Shown here: positions 26,955 through 36,027 of the stretch, piece by piece
Numbering within the stretch: the stretch's first letter is position 1
How the letters are laid out: every line of letters begins with the position of its first letter
Source of the DNA: JAVVHH01 sp964235765
GTDB taxonomy: Bacteria > Pseudomonadota > Alphaproteobacteria > Acetobacterales > Acetobacteraceae
Direction of reading: 5' to 3'
DNA length: 64,000 nucleotides
Assembly: GCA_964235765.1 (NCBI GenBank)
Contig: CAXSDH010000009.1
Location: 1-64,000 of the forward strand
Program-made: the position numbers and the translations under genes
The notes under the pieces: model-generated
Told to the model about the DNA's origin: nothing
The model's database searches: none
What the model saw: only the letters and a program-made list of their open reading frames with translations

Positions 26955-29900
26955 GCCCCGAACCCTCCACCGCCGGGCGTCTGGATCACGAACACGTCGC
27001 CGGGCCGCAACTCCGCCCGGCTGGTGCCCAACATGGCCTCCGTCGTGCCGTCCGCCCGCTCCACCCACTGCCGCCCAGGCAGGCCGTCGGCGCCGCCCGC
27101 CAGGCCGAACGGCGCCACCTCTCGGCGGCTGGCGACGACCACCATGGTCATTGGCTCGTGGAAGCGGATGCGGCGCACCGACCCGTCGCCGCCGCGCGCC
27201 CGCCCCACGCCCCCGGAGCCGCGGCGGATGGAGAACTCCTCCAGCACCACCGGGTAGCGCAACTCCAACACCTCCGGGTCGGTCATCCGCGTGTTGGTCA
27301 TGTGCGTCTGGATGGCCGAGGCGCCGGGGCTGTCCGGGCCCGCGCCCATGCCGCCGCAGATAGTCTCGTAATACTGCCGGGTCGCGTCCCCGAACACCAC
27401 GTTGTTCATGGTCGCCTGGCTGCAAGCGAGCCGGCCGAGCGCGCCGAACAGGGCGTTGCAGGTGGCCTGGCTTACCTCGGTATTGCCCGCCACGACCGCG
27501 GCACCCGGCGCCGGCGACAGGAAGGTGCCCGGCGGGATGCGGATGGTGATCGGCTTCAGGCAACCGTCGTTGAGCGGAATGTCCTCGCCCACCAGGCAAC
27601 GGAACACGTACAGCACCACGGCCCGGGTCACGGCCGGGGGCGCGTTGAAATTGCCTGGCCGTTGCGGGCCGGTACCGGTGAAATCCACCGTCGCGGTGCG
27701 TGCCGCCGGGTCCACGGTCAGCGCCACGCGCAACTTCGTGCCGTCGTCCATGGTATAATCGAACGCGCCATCGCCGATCCGGCCGATGACCCGGCGCACC
27801 CCCTCCTCCGCATTGTCCATCACGTGCCGCATATAGGCCCTGACCGTATCCCAGCCGAACTGATGCATGACGCGGGCCAGCTCCTGCACGCCCCGCTCGT
27901 TGGCGGCCACCTGCGCCTTGATGTCCGCCACGTTCACGTCCGGGCTGCGCGCAGGGTAGCGCGCGCCGGCCAGCACGGCACGGAACTCCGCCTCGCGAAA
28001 CGCGCCCTGCTCCACCAGCAGGAAGTCGTCGATCACCACGCCTTCGTCCTCAAGCCGGGCGCTGTCGGGCGGCGTGCTGCCCGGCGTGGTGCCGCCGATA
28101 TCGGCATGGTGGCCGCGGCTGCCCACAAAGAAGCGGATCGTGCGGCCCGCCTCGTCGAACACAGGCGTGATCGCCGTGACGTCGGGCAGGTGCGTGCCGC
28201 CGTTGAATGGGTTGTTCAAGGCCACCACGTCGCCCGGGCGCAGGCTCGCGCCACGGCTGCGCAGCACGGTTTTCACGCTCTCGCCCATCGCGCCCAGGTG
28301 CACCGGCACGTGCGGCGCATTGGCGACCAGGTTGCCGTCGCCGTCGAAGATGGCGCAACTGAAGTCGAGCCGCTCCTTGATGTTCACGCTGAGCGAGGTG
28401 TTCCGCAGCACGGCGCCGGTCTGCTCCGCCACGTTCATGAACAGGTTGTTGAACAGCTCCAACAGCACCGGGTCCGGCCGCTCGCTGCCGACGGGCACGC
28501 GGCTCGGCAGCGGTTCCGTGCGGCGCAGCAGCATGTGGTCCCGGGCCGTCACCTCCGCGGCCCAGCCCGGCTCCACCACGGTGGTCGCGTTGGCCTCCCG
28601 CACCAGCGCCGGACCGGGCAATCGATCCCCGGCGCGGAGCGCGGTCCGCTCGAAAACCGGCGTGCGGTGCTCCCGCCCGCCGCTCCACATCGCGACGTGG
28701 TCGATCGGTTCGAGCGGCGCGCCCTCGCGGGTGGGCAACTCCGGTTCCTGCACCGGCCCCCCAACGGCCACTGCCTCCACCGCCACCAGCTCGGCGACCA
28801 ATGGCCGGTCCGGCGTCGCGAAACCGAAGCGGGCGCGATGCGCGGCCGTGAACGCCGCCACGATGCCCGGCGCGTCGGCCAGCGGCACGGGCAGGGCTGC
28901 TTCCGTGCCGGTATACCGCAGGTGGACCGCCTCCCGCACGGACACCACGGCCGGGTCGGCGCCCTGTTCGAGCAAAGCGGCGCGCGCCTGCCTGCCCAAG
29001 TCCGCGGCCACGGCCCGCAAGCCCGGCAGGGCCTCGTTGCTGAACGCCTGCTCCACCGCCTGCTCGCGCAGCACCGATTGGTCCGCCAGCCCCATGCCGT
29101 AGGCGGACAGCACGCCGGCATAGGGGTGGATGAACACCGTCTCCATGCCCAACTCGTCCGCCACCAGGCAGGCATGCTGGCCGCCGGCGCCGCCGAAGCA
29201 TTGCAGGGCGAAGCGCGTGGCGTCGTGGCCCTTCTGCACGCTCACCTGCTTGATGGCGTTAGCCATGTTGGCGACGGCGACGCGCAGGAAGCCCTCGGCC
29301 GCCGCGCGCGGGTCGGGGTTGCCCATCTCGGCCGCCAGGCCGGCAAAGCCCTCGCGCACCACCCCGGCGTCCAGCGGCGCATCGCCGCCGGGGCCGAAGA
29401 TGGGCGGAAAGTGCGCAGGCTGGATTTTGCCCACGCAGACGTTCGCATCGGTCACGGTCAGCGGCCCGCCGCGGCGGTAGCAGGCCGGCCCGGGGTTCGC
29501 GCCCGCGCTGTCCGGCCCCACCCGCACCCGGGCGCCGTCGAACCGCAAGATGCTGCCGCCGCCGGCCGCGACGGTGTTGATCGCCATCATCGGCGCACGC
29601 ATCCGCACGCCCGCCACCTCGGTCTCGAACGCCCGCTCGAAAGCGCCGTCGTAAAGCGCCACGTCGGTGCTGGTGCCGCCCATGTCGAAGCCGATGATCC
29701 GGTCGAGCCCCGCCATCCCCGCCGTCCGCGCGGCGCCCACGATGCCGCCGGCCGGGCCCGAGAGGATGGCGTCCTTGCCTTGGAAGCGGTCGGCCTGCGC
29801 CAGCCCGCCATTGCTCTGCATGAAATACAGCCGCACGCCGTCCAGCTCGCCCGCCACCTGGTCCACGTAGCGGCGCAGGATCGGCGAGAGATAGGCGTCC

Positions 29901-30547
29901 ACCACCGTCGTGTCGCCGCGCGGCACCAGGCGCAGCAAAGGGCTGACGGCGTGGCTCGCGGACACCTGGCCGAACCCGGCCGCGCGGGCCAACTCGGCCA
30001 GCCGGCGCTCCATCGCGGGGTATTTCCACGCATGGATCAGCGCGATGGCGCAGGCGTCGAGCCCAGCCGCCACGGCCGCCGCAAACGCGGCACGGGCGCC
30101 CTCCTCGTCCAGCGCTTCCAGCTCGGCGCCGTCGATGCCGACCCGGCCGCCGACCTCGGTCACCCGCTCATACAGCAACGTCGGCAAGGTCACGTGCAGG
30201 TCGAACAACCGCGGCCGGGCCTGATTGCCGATGCGCAGCAGATCGCCGAAACCGCGGTTCATGACCAGCAGCGTGCGTTCGCCCTTGCGTTCCAGCAACG
30301 CGTTGGTCGCGACCGTAGTGCCCATCTTGACTTGGTTGACCGACCCAGCGGGGATTGCCTGACCCGGCGCCACACCCAACACCATGCGAATGCCCGCGAT
30401 GGCCGCGTCGCGGTAGCGGCCTGGATTTTCGCTCAGCAGCTTGTGGGTCGAGAGCGCCCCATCGGGCGCACGCGCCACGATGTCGGTGAACGTGCCGCCG
30501 CGATCGATCCAAAACTGCCAGCCAGCCGTCACGGGCCGGGGCGACAC
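26951..30547 (-). CDS. Fused hydantoinase A/B family protein (5-oxoprolinase-like)
   Basis: This 1198-residue protein joins HyuA and HyuB domains in one chain, the architecture of ATP-dependent 5-oxoprolinase (OPLAH) and of fused N-methylhydantoinases. The HyuA half has FWIDRGGTFTDIVARAPDG at the N-terminus and the second phosphate motif GFDMGGTSTDVALYDG. The HyuB half begins near residue 680 and carries ERLDFSCAIFDGDGNLV, NNPFNGGTHLPDV and QTPGGGGFG at the end. It should open a cyclic lactam or imide (oxoproline to glutamate) with ATP. The start is a GTG at 30547; GTG at 30532 (MTAGWQF) is an alternative. Its stop overlaps the livH start, so uptake and ring opening are probably of the same compound. 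Confidence 0.88.
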   Translation of the reverse strand: MSPRPVTAGWQFWIDRGGTFTDIVARAPDGALSTHKLLSENPGRYRDAAIAGIRMVLGVAPGQAIPAGSVNQVKMGTTVATNALLERKGERTLLVMNRGFGDLLRIGNQARPRLFDLHVTLPTLLYERVTEVGGRVGIDGAELEALDEEGARAAFAAAVAAGLDACAIALIHAWKYPAMERRLAELARAAGFGQVSASHAVSPLLRLVPRGDTTVVDAYLSPILRRYVDQVAGELDGVRLYFMQSNGGLAQADRFQGKDAILSGPAGGIVGAARTAGMAGLDRIIGFDMGGTSTDVALYDGAFERAFETEVAGVRMRAPMMAINTVAAGGGSILRFDGARVRVGPDSAGANPGPACYRRGGPLTVTDANVCVGKIQPAHFPPIFGPGGDAPLDAGVVREGFAGLAAEMGNPDPRAAAEGFLRVAVANMANAIKQVSVQKGHDATRFALQCFGGAGGQHACLVADELGMETVFIHPYAGVLSAYGMGLADQSVLREQAVEQAFSNEALPGLRAVAADLGRQARAALLEQGADPAVVSVREAVHLRYTGTEAALPVPLADAPGIVAAFTAAHRARFGFATPDRPLVAELVAVEAVAVGGPVQEPELPTREGAPLEPIDHVAMWSGGREHRTPVFERTALRAGDRLPGPALVREANATTVVEPGWAAEVTARDHMLLRRTEPLPSRVPVGSERPDPVLLELFNNLFMNVAEQTGAVLRNTSLSVNIKERLDFSCAIFDGDGNLVANAPHVPVHLGAMGESVKTVLRSRGASLRPGDVVALNNPFNGGTHLPDVTAITPVFDEAGRTIRFFVGSRGHHADIGGTTPGSTPPDSARLEDEGVVIDDFLLVEQGAFREAEFRAVLAGARYPARSPDVNVADIKAQVAANERGVQELARVMHQFGWDTVRAYMRHVMDNAEEGVRRVIGRIGDGAFDYTMDDGTKLRVALTVDPAARTATVDFTGTGPQRPGNFNAPPAVTRAVVLYVFRCLVGEDIPLNDGCLKPITIRIPPGTFLSPAPGAAVVAGNTEVSQATCNALFGALGRLACSQATMNNVVFGDATRQYYETICGGMGAGPDSPGASAIQTHMTNTRMTDPEVLELRYPVVLEEFSIRRGSGGVGRARGGDGSVRRIRFHEPMTMVVVASRREVAPFGLAGGADGLPGRQWVERADGTTEAMLGTSRAELRPGDVFVIQTPGGGGFGA

Positions 30548-30686
30548 AGGCAGCCCGGTCCCGCGAGCGTTCCACTCGTCAACACGTCAAGCATCGCTGT
30601 CTCCGCCCTGCGCGCGCCTACAGTCGGGCAGCAGGCAACCCGTGGCAAACCTTCATTGCGGCGTAATTCAGCGAGAAGCCGCCCGC

Positions 30687-31586
30687 CTAACCCATGACGC
30701 GCTGCGGCGCCTCGACCTCCTGCGGTTCGATGTCCACGCTCACCGAAAGCGTGTGCCGGCCGCCGCCGAGCATTATGCCGTGCACCGGGCTGACATCGGC
30801 GTAGTCGCGGCCCCACCCCAGCCATACATGTTCGTCGGAGACGACAAGGTCATTGGTCGGGTCGAGATCGATCCAGCCGTGTTCCGCCCCCAGCCAGCAT
30901 TGCACCCAAGCGTGGGACTGGTCGGCGCCGCGCAGCCGGCCCTCGCCCGCCGGGGGCTGCGTGCGAACATAGCCTGAGACATACCGCGCCGGCAGCCGCA
31001 ACGCGCGCAGCCCAGCGATCATCAGATGTGCGAAGTCCTGGCAGACGCCGGCCCGCAACTGCAACACGCGGCTGACGGAGGTCGAAACCGTGGTGACCCC
31101 GGGCTGGAACCGGAAGTCCCGCGCCAGCCGGGCCATCAGGTCGAGCAGGCCCACCAATACGGGGCGGCCTGGCGGGAAGCTCCCGATCGCCCATTCACGC
31201 GCCGGCTCGATGGCCGGCGCCATCGGGCTGCCGAATGCGAACTCCGCGACGTCCCTGGCCGCTTGCCGGTGCTGGGCGCTGGCGGCGACGTGTTCCCATG
31301 CCGGGGTGGCGCGCGGCTCCGGCGTCGCACGAGGCCGCACGTCCACCTTCGCGTCGATGGTGACGTCCAGCGCGGTATGGGCGGTGTCGAGGAACAACCA
31401 TGACACGGGGTTGCCGAAGTGGTCGTGGCTTTCCGTCATCCGGGATTGCCTCGCGCTGGTCCGCAACGTGAACGAGCACACGGTTTGCCATGGCAAGGTC
31501 CGCGGGCGCAGGTGCAGCATATGCGCCGCAAGCTCGACCCGCCTGGTGTAACGATACGCGGTCACGTGCAGGACGTGGAATATCAC
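30687..31586 (-). CDS. Transglutaminase-like cysteine peptidase (second copy of the operon)
   Basis: This 299-residue protein has the bacterial transglutaminase N-terminal beta domain (about 1-90) followed by the papain-like core. The catalytic triad is visible as C182 (RAGVCQDFAHL), H225 (QSHAWVQCW) and D242 (WIDLDPTND). No signal peptide is seen, so it is probably cytoplasmic. It starts with a GTG at 31586 that overlaps the stop of the ATP-grasp/alpha-E gene (GTGA). It is the last gene of an operon in which a peptide-forming or peptide-cutting chemistry is likely; members of this set are common in proteobacteria but the substrate is unknown. Confidence 0.9.
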   Translation of the reverse strand: MIFHVLHVTAYRYTRRVELAAHMLHLRPRTLPWQTVCSFTLRTSARQSRMTESHDHFGNPVSWLFLDTAHTALDVTIDAKVDVRPRATPEPRATPAWEHVAASAQHRQAARDVAEFAFGSPMAPAIEPAREWAIGSFPPGRPVLVGLLDLMARLARDFRFQPGVTTVSTSVSRVLQLRAGVCQDFAHLMIAGLRALRLPARYVSGYVRTQPPAGEGRLRGADQSHAWVQCWLGAEHGWIDLDPTNDLVVSDEHVWLGWGRDYADVSPVHGIMLGGGRHTLSVSVDIEPQEVEAPQRVMG

Positions 31587-33988
31587 GCGACCTCCAGCCC
31601 GATAGCCTGGGAGGTGGGCAGCAAGGCGAAGAACCGGCGGGTGATCCGATCCGACAACGACGCGGTTGCGGCCGCGATGCCGAACAGCGCGTGCGGCAGG
31701 CTGGCCGCCTCGAGCGCCGCATCTCCGGCTTCGACGACGCGGTCGACCAGCGCCGTCACCTGCTCCTGCAATTCGTGGGCGACCCAAGCCAGGCCATGGT
31801 CGTCCGCTGCCCCAAGCAGCGCTGCGGCTTCGGCGAGTTGATAGTTCAAGGAGCGCGGGTTGCCGGTATCCGCCAGAACCAGATCCAGCACCGGCGCAGG
31901 CTGCAACACGGAAAGGTAGCGGCTGCGGTAGGTGATGGCGCTATCGCACAGCTCCAGCGCCAGGCGAAGCGCCGCGTCCATCCGGCTGGCCGGCTGATCC
32001 AGGACGGTCGCGATCGACAGGGCCGTGACCATGGCCCGCTCCAGCCGGCGGCCCAAATCCAGGAACAGGCGCCCACCACCCTGCACCATCCCGTCCGCGG
32101 CCACGCCGGCCACGGTGGTCGCCAGGCGTTGCAGCCCAGCCATCGCGTGCACCAGCCCGTCCACTCCGGACTGGATGCCGTCCTGCACATCGGCCTGCGC
32201 CGCCCTGATCGCGTGCACGAAGGCGCCGTGCGTCTCCACCGTGAGCCGGTCACGCAGGGAGGCGGTCAGCCTGCCGGCGTTCTCCAGCCCGAGCTTGGCG
32301 GCGCCGCCGGCTTGCAGCGAGCGCCGCAACGCGACGTCCAGCACCAAGCCCTCGTCCGCGCCCAGCAGCCCGGCCGCAGCCATGCTGCGCCCGAGCACGG
32401 CCAGTTCCGCAACCTCCCGGGGCAGTGGCGCGCCGCGGGCAAGGCGGAGCAGCGCGGCACGCCCCAGCCGCGCCTGCGCTTCCAGCCGTTCGACATACCG
32501 GCCCAGCCAAAAGAAATCGTCGGCGACCCGGCTCGGCATGTCGCCGCTGCTGCGCCGCAGCGGCACCCGCTTCTGCTGCACCGGTTCCGGCCCGATGATA
32601 TCGGCGTTCTCCTGGCTCAGCACCCAAACATCCTTGAACACCGCATCGGCCGGCAGGGCCTCGCCCGGGTGGGCGCCTGGCGCGAGCACCCAGGCCACTC
32701 CGCCCGGCATCATGCGCCACGCGGCGCCATCGTGCATCAGAAACAGGCGCAGCACGACCGGCCGCGCAGTGAGCCCCTCCCCGTCATGGCAAGGCGCAAG
32801 GGACGGGGGAATAAGCGTGGAACCGGCAAAGCTCCACGGCGCGGTAGCGATGGCCTGTTCCAGCGCCGTCCGGTCTTGCCCGGACAGGCCCGAGAGCGGG
32901 ATCACCGGCGTCGCCGCATCCACCGCAGACCGGACGCCCCAGCGCTGGTAGCTTTGCGCAATCGTACGCTGCGAGCCGGCGTCTGCCAGCCAGATGGCTG
33001 GCAGGGTTGGCAGACGCAGTTGCTCGCCCAACAGGCGGCGGCAGAGGCACGGCATGAACGCGGACAGCGCCGGTGCTTCCACCACGCCCGCGCCGGGGTG
33101 GTTGAGGATGCGGACGGTGCCCAGGCGGGCTGCGTCGAGCAGGCCGGTGATCCCCGACGATGCGTGGCCTGGAAGCTCCAGCGGATCGAGCGCGCCGCCG
33201 GGCACACGGCGCAGCAGAACGTCCACCTGCTGCAATCCTTGCAGGGTTTTCAGATAGAGGTTGCCGCCCCGGGCCGTGAGGTCACGCGCCTGGACCAGCG
33301 CGCATGCGATGTTGCGCGAAAGCGCCAGGTGTTCCGGCCAGTGTGGGTCTTCGACCCCCGGGGTTAAAAGGGCAACCACGGGCGCCCGGTCCACCGTGGG
33401 TGGCGCCGCGCGGACCAAGGCGTCCTGCCAGGCCTCGAAGAACGGCCGCAACTGGCGCACCTGGTTGCTGCGGAACAGCTCGGGCAGCACCCGAGCCAGC
33501 AGGCGGCGGGTCTCCCGCGCGTAGCCGATACCCAATGCGCCGCCGGTCCGGTCGGCCAGCACGCGCCATTGACCGTCAGGGCTGCGGATCAGGTCTGCGG
33601 CATAGGTCTGCAGAAAGGGCCCGCGCTGGGGCTCGCTGGTGCGGCAAGCCCGCAGGAACCCTGGGTTTGCGAACACCAGCGCGGGCGGCAGAACGCCGTC
33701 GGCGAGCACGGTCTGTGGCCCATACAGGTCCGCCAGAATAGCTTCCATGAGCTTTGCGCGCTGGCACAGCCCGGCCTCGAGCATCGCGAACTCCGCCGAG
33801 GTGAGCGGCAGCGGCACGGGATCGCATCGCCACGAGGCAGCCGACCCCTCCTCCTCCGCGGCCCGCTCCAGCCTGGATGTCCGCGCCGCCAGCCCCGGCC
33901 TGTCGAAGGCCGAGAGCGCGCCGAGCACGGGGCGCCAGTGCGGCCGCACGCCACCCCGCCCGTCGACCATTTCGTCCCAGGCGGTCAC
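31583..33988 (-). CDS. Circularly permuted ATP-grasp fused to alpha-E domain
   Basis: This is an 801-residue fusion. Residues 1 to about 475 are a circularly permuted type 2 ATP-grasp domain (formerly DUF404/DUF407), with conserved stretches LEAGLCQRAKLMEAILADLYGP read in parts, TDRTGGALGIGYARE-like text (VLADRTGGALGIGYA) and WLADAGSQR. Residues about 483-801 are the helical alpha-E domain (DUF403), opening with PSRVADDFFWLGRYVERLE. In many genomes these are two genes. The ATP-grasp part suggests formation of an amide or peptide bond. The start is a GTG at 33988 overlapping the stop of the first transglutaminase (GTGA); an ATG at 33970 is the alternative. Confidence 0.9.
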   Translation of the reverse strand: MTAWDEMVDGRGGVRPHWRPVLGALSAFDRPGLAARTSRLERAAEEEGSAASWRCDPVPLPLTSAEFAMLEAGLCQRAKLMEAILADLYGPQTVLADGVLPPALVFANPGFLRACRTSEPQRGPFLQTYAADLIRSPDGQWRVLADRTGGALGIGYARETRRLLARVLPELFRSNQVRQLRPFFEAWQDALVRAAPPTVDRAPVVALLTPGVEDPHWPEHLALSRNIACALVQARDLTARGGNLYLKTLQGLQQVDVLLRRVPGGALDPLELPGHASSGITGLLDAARLGTVRILNHPGAGVVEAPALSAFMPCLCRRLLGEQLRLPTLPAIWLADAGSQRTIAQSYQRWGVRSAVDAATPVIPLSGLSGQDRTALEQAIATAPWSFAGSTLIPPSLAPCHDGEGLTARPVVLRLFLMHDGAAWRMMPGGVAWVLAPGAHPGEALPADAVFKDVWVLSQENADIIGPEPVQQKRVPLRRSSGDMPSRVADDFFWLGRYVERLEAQARLGRAALLRLARGAPLPREVAELAVLGRSMAAAGLLGADEGLVLDVALRRSLQAGGAAKLGLENAGRLTASLRDRLTVETHGAFVHAIRAAQADVQDGIQSGVDGLVHAMAGLQRLATTVAGVAADGMVQGGGRLFLDLGRRLERAMVTALSIATVLDQPASRMDAALRLALELCDSAITYRSRYLSVLQPAPVLDLVLADTGNPRSLNYQLAEAAALLGAADDHGLAWVAHELQEQVTALVDRVVEAGDAALEAASLPHALFGIAAATASLSDRITRRFFALLPTSQAIGLEVA

Positions 33989-34830
33989 GGCAAGCGCCGC
34001 ACCTGCATGCTGGTTTCGAGCAGCACGCCGCTTGGCTCGACGGTGCCCGTTACCGGCGCGGCCGTGATCGGATGCGGGCTGGCTGCGAGGGGAATATGGC
34101 CTTCCGCGGTCAGCAACCCGGATGTAGCATCCAAACCGATCCAGCCGGCGCCCGGCAGGAAGGCTTCCGCCCAGGCGTGCAACTCGGCACTGTCCGGCTC
34201 CTCCCCGTCTGGCAGTTGGACGAGGTAACCGGAGACGAACCGGGCGGCGATACCGTGCATGCGGAGCAACTGCACCAGCATCCATGCGGAGTCGCGGCAG
34301 GAACCCCGGCCCTCGGCCAAGGTGCGATCGGGGTTCCAGACACCCGCCTCCATGCGGGTGATGTAGGCGATTCGATCCCGCACCCTGCGGTTGAGATCGA
34401 GCAGCAAAGGCACGGTCGGGCTCGTGGCCGGCGACTCCGCCCGCAGCGCCTCCATAGGAGGGCCGGACTGGTCGGGCCTGCGGAACTGCGCAAGGTCGTC
34501 CGCGACCTCGTTGTACAGAAACGGCCAATCCGCCGCCTGAGGCTCCAACAGGAAATCGAACGGGTCTTGCGGCGCTAGATCGGCGATGAGATCCACGATC
34601 ACCTCCAGGTGCTCCGTAGCATCCTGCAGGACAATCCTTGCTAAAGTGTTACCGAGCGGGTCCTGCTGCCAATGAATCGACGCGGGCGCGGGAGCGACCT
34701 GCAACGCGTAGTGGATAATGGGTGCCCGCGCCCCTTGCATCGGCCTGAGCCGGATGCTCTGCGGCCCGACCCGGACCTTACGGTCGTACCTATAGAGTGT
34801 GCGATGGACCAGTCCGACCCTCAGCGACAT
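33985..34830 (-). CDS. Transglutaminase-like cysteine peptidase (first copy of the operon)
   Basis: This 281-residue protein has the same two-domain layout as the enzyme at 30687-31586 but is clearly divergent from it. The triad is C178 (GRGSCRDSAW), H218 (ELHAWAEAF) and D234 (WIGLDATSG). The stretch DPFDFLLEPQAADWPFLY resembles the N-terminal half of the large transglutaminase/DUF2126 proteins; the DUF2126 part is missing here, so this is a short form. No signal peptide is visible. It starts at the ATG at 34830, directly after the stop of the FAD oxidoreductase (34832), and its own stop overlaps the ATP-grasp start. Confidence 0.9.
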   Translation of the reverse strand: MSLRVGLVHRTLYRYDRKVRVGPQSIRLRPMQGARAPIIHYALQVAPAPASIHWQQDPLGNTLARIVLQDATEHLEVIVDLIADLAPQDPFDFLLEPQAADWPFLYNEVADDLAQFRRPDQSGPPMEALRAESPATSPTVPLLLDLNRRVRDRIAYITRMEAGVWNPDRTLAEGRGSCRDSAWMLVQLLRMHGIAARFVSGYLVQLPDGEEPDSAELHAWAEAFLPGAGWIGLDATSGLLTAEGHIPLAASPHPITAAPVTGTVEPSGVLLETSMQVRRLP

Positions 34831-34831
34831 G

Positions 34832-35956
34832 CTAGGCGGCAGCCGTGAGCGAGAACCGCGCGGGATCGACCGCGGGCAGGATCGCGCCGGCCGGCCCGGG
34901 ATCGCGCCCGGCGATGACGTCCGCCACGAGCCTGCCTGCGGCCGGCGAGGTCTGGATGCCGTAGCCGCCCTGCCCCACGCACCAGAAAAAGCCGTCCGCT
35001 CCCGGGTCCCAGCCAAAGGCCAGGCTGCGGTCCGGCGTGAAGGTGCGGAGCCCGGCCCAACTGTGCTCGACCCGGCGCACCTCGATATCTAACGCTTGCT
35101 GCATCCGGTCGATTGCGATGGCCACGTCGAGTTCGTCGGGCGCCACGTCGTGCGGGTGCATGTCGGTCTCGTCGGCCGGGCTGACCATCAGCTTCGTGCG
35201 GGCCTCCGGACGAATATACCAGGTGTGGTCCACGTCGTTCACCATTGGCCAGTTCGTCGCTTGCCAGGGCGCCGGGTCGATCACGCAGCCGGTCCGGCGC
35301 TTCGGCACCAGCCCCAGCGGCGCGACGCCCGCCTGTGCGGCCACCTCATCGCCCCAGGCCCCCGCGGCGTTCACCACCACGGCCGCCCGGAACGCGCCGC
35401 CGCCGCTGGTCTGCACGTGCCATTGCCCGTCCCGCCGCTCGATCCGCCCGGTGCGGCTGCGCAGGGCCAAGGCGCCGCCCTGCGCCCGCAACTGCCGGAT
35501 GAACCCTTGGTGCAGGGCGGCCACATCCATGTCGAAGGCGTCGTCCTCGATGGCGGCCTGGGCCGCATAGCCCGCCCGCAGGGCCGGAACCAGCGCCGTC
35601 ACCTCCGCGATGGACGCCTCCCGCAACCCGGTCCCTTCGGCGAGAAGCCGGTTCAGGTGATCCCGCTGTTCGGATGGCGCCAGGAACACCACCGGGCGGT
35701 GCGCCAGGATCGGCGCGTCGGCAAAGCCCTGCGGCGGGCGCTCGAAGAATGGGCGCGAGAGCCCGGTCAGCACGCGCACGTCGGGCGGCCCGTAGTTCAG
35801 AATCCAGATCGCGGCGGAACGCCCGGTGCTGTGATAGCCCGGCGCCTCTTCTGCCTCGACCAGCGCCACCCGGCGGTCGGCCGAGAGATGCGCCGCCACG
35901 GTGGCCCCGGCGATTCCTGCGCCGATGACGATGGCGTCCAGCTCATGAGTGTCCAT
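34832..35956 (-). CDS. FAD-dependent oxidoreductase, D-arginine-dehydrogenase-like (DAO family)
   Basis: This is a 374-residue flavoprotein with the dinucleotide fold at the N-terminus (IVIGAGIAGATVAAHL) and the family block PGYHSTGRSAAIW, which I associate with D-arginine/D-amino acid dehydrogenases such as DauA. The C-terminal FAD contact is seen as GQGGYGIQTSPAAGRL. It would oxidise an amino acid or amine to an imino acid and pass electrons to the respiratory chain. It is the first gene of a tightly packed operon with two transglutaminase-like proteins and the ATP-grasp/alpha-E protein, an association that is not obvious from its enzymology. Glycine oxidase or hydroxyglutarate oxidase activity are alternatives. 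Confidence 0.85.
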   Translation of the reverse strand: MDTHELDAIVIGAGIAGATVAAHLSADRRVALVEAEEAPGYHSTGRSAAIWILNYGPPDVRVLTGLSRPFFERPPQGFADAPILAHRPVVFLAPSEQRDHLNRLLAEGTGLREASIAEVTALVPALRAGYAAQAAIEDDAFDMDVAALHQGFIRQLRAQGGALALRSRTGRIERRDGQWHVQTSGGGAFRAAVVVNAAGAWGDEVAAQAGVAPLGLVPKRRTGCVIDPAPWQATNWPMVNDVDHTWYIRPEARTKLMVSPADETDMHPHDVAPDELDVAIAIDRMQQALDIEVRRVEHSWAGLRTFTPDRSLAFGWDPGADGFFWCVGQGGYGIQTSPAAGRLVADVIAGRDPGPAGAILPAVDPARFSLTAAA

Positions 35957-35976
35957 GCGCCAGCATCGTCAACCCC

Positions 35977-36022
35977 GCCGGTCGGCGCAAGCCGCTCGGC
36001 CAGCCGGTCGGCGCAAGCCGCT
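35977..36022. repeat. 20-bp direct repeat, two copies, period 26
   Basis: GCCGGTCGGCGCAAGCCGCT occurs at 35977-35996 and again, identical, at 36003-36022, separated by six bases. It lies in the 71-bp space between the start of the FAD oxidoreductase and the stop of dctM. It could be a small tandem duplication or a regulator site upstream of the oxidoreductase operon; nothing decides between these. Confidence 0.8.
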
Positions 36023-36027
36023 TGTGG

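Noticed and set aside
27158..30697. A long open frame of about 1180 codons on the + strand opposite the oxoprolinase gene
   Set aside because: Its product is rich in Arg, His, Gly and Ala with no domain features; it is the expected mirror of a high-GC coding strand.
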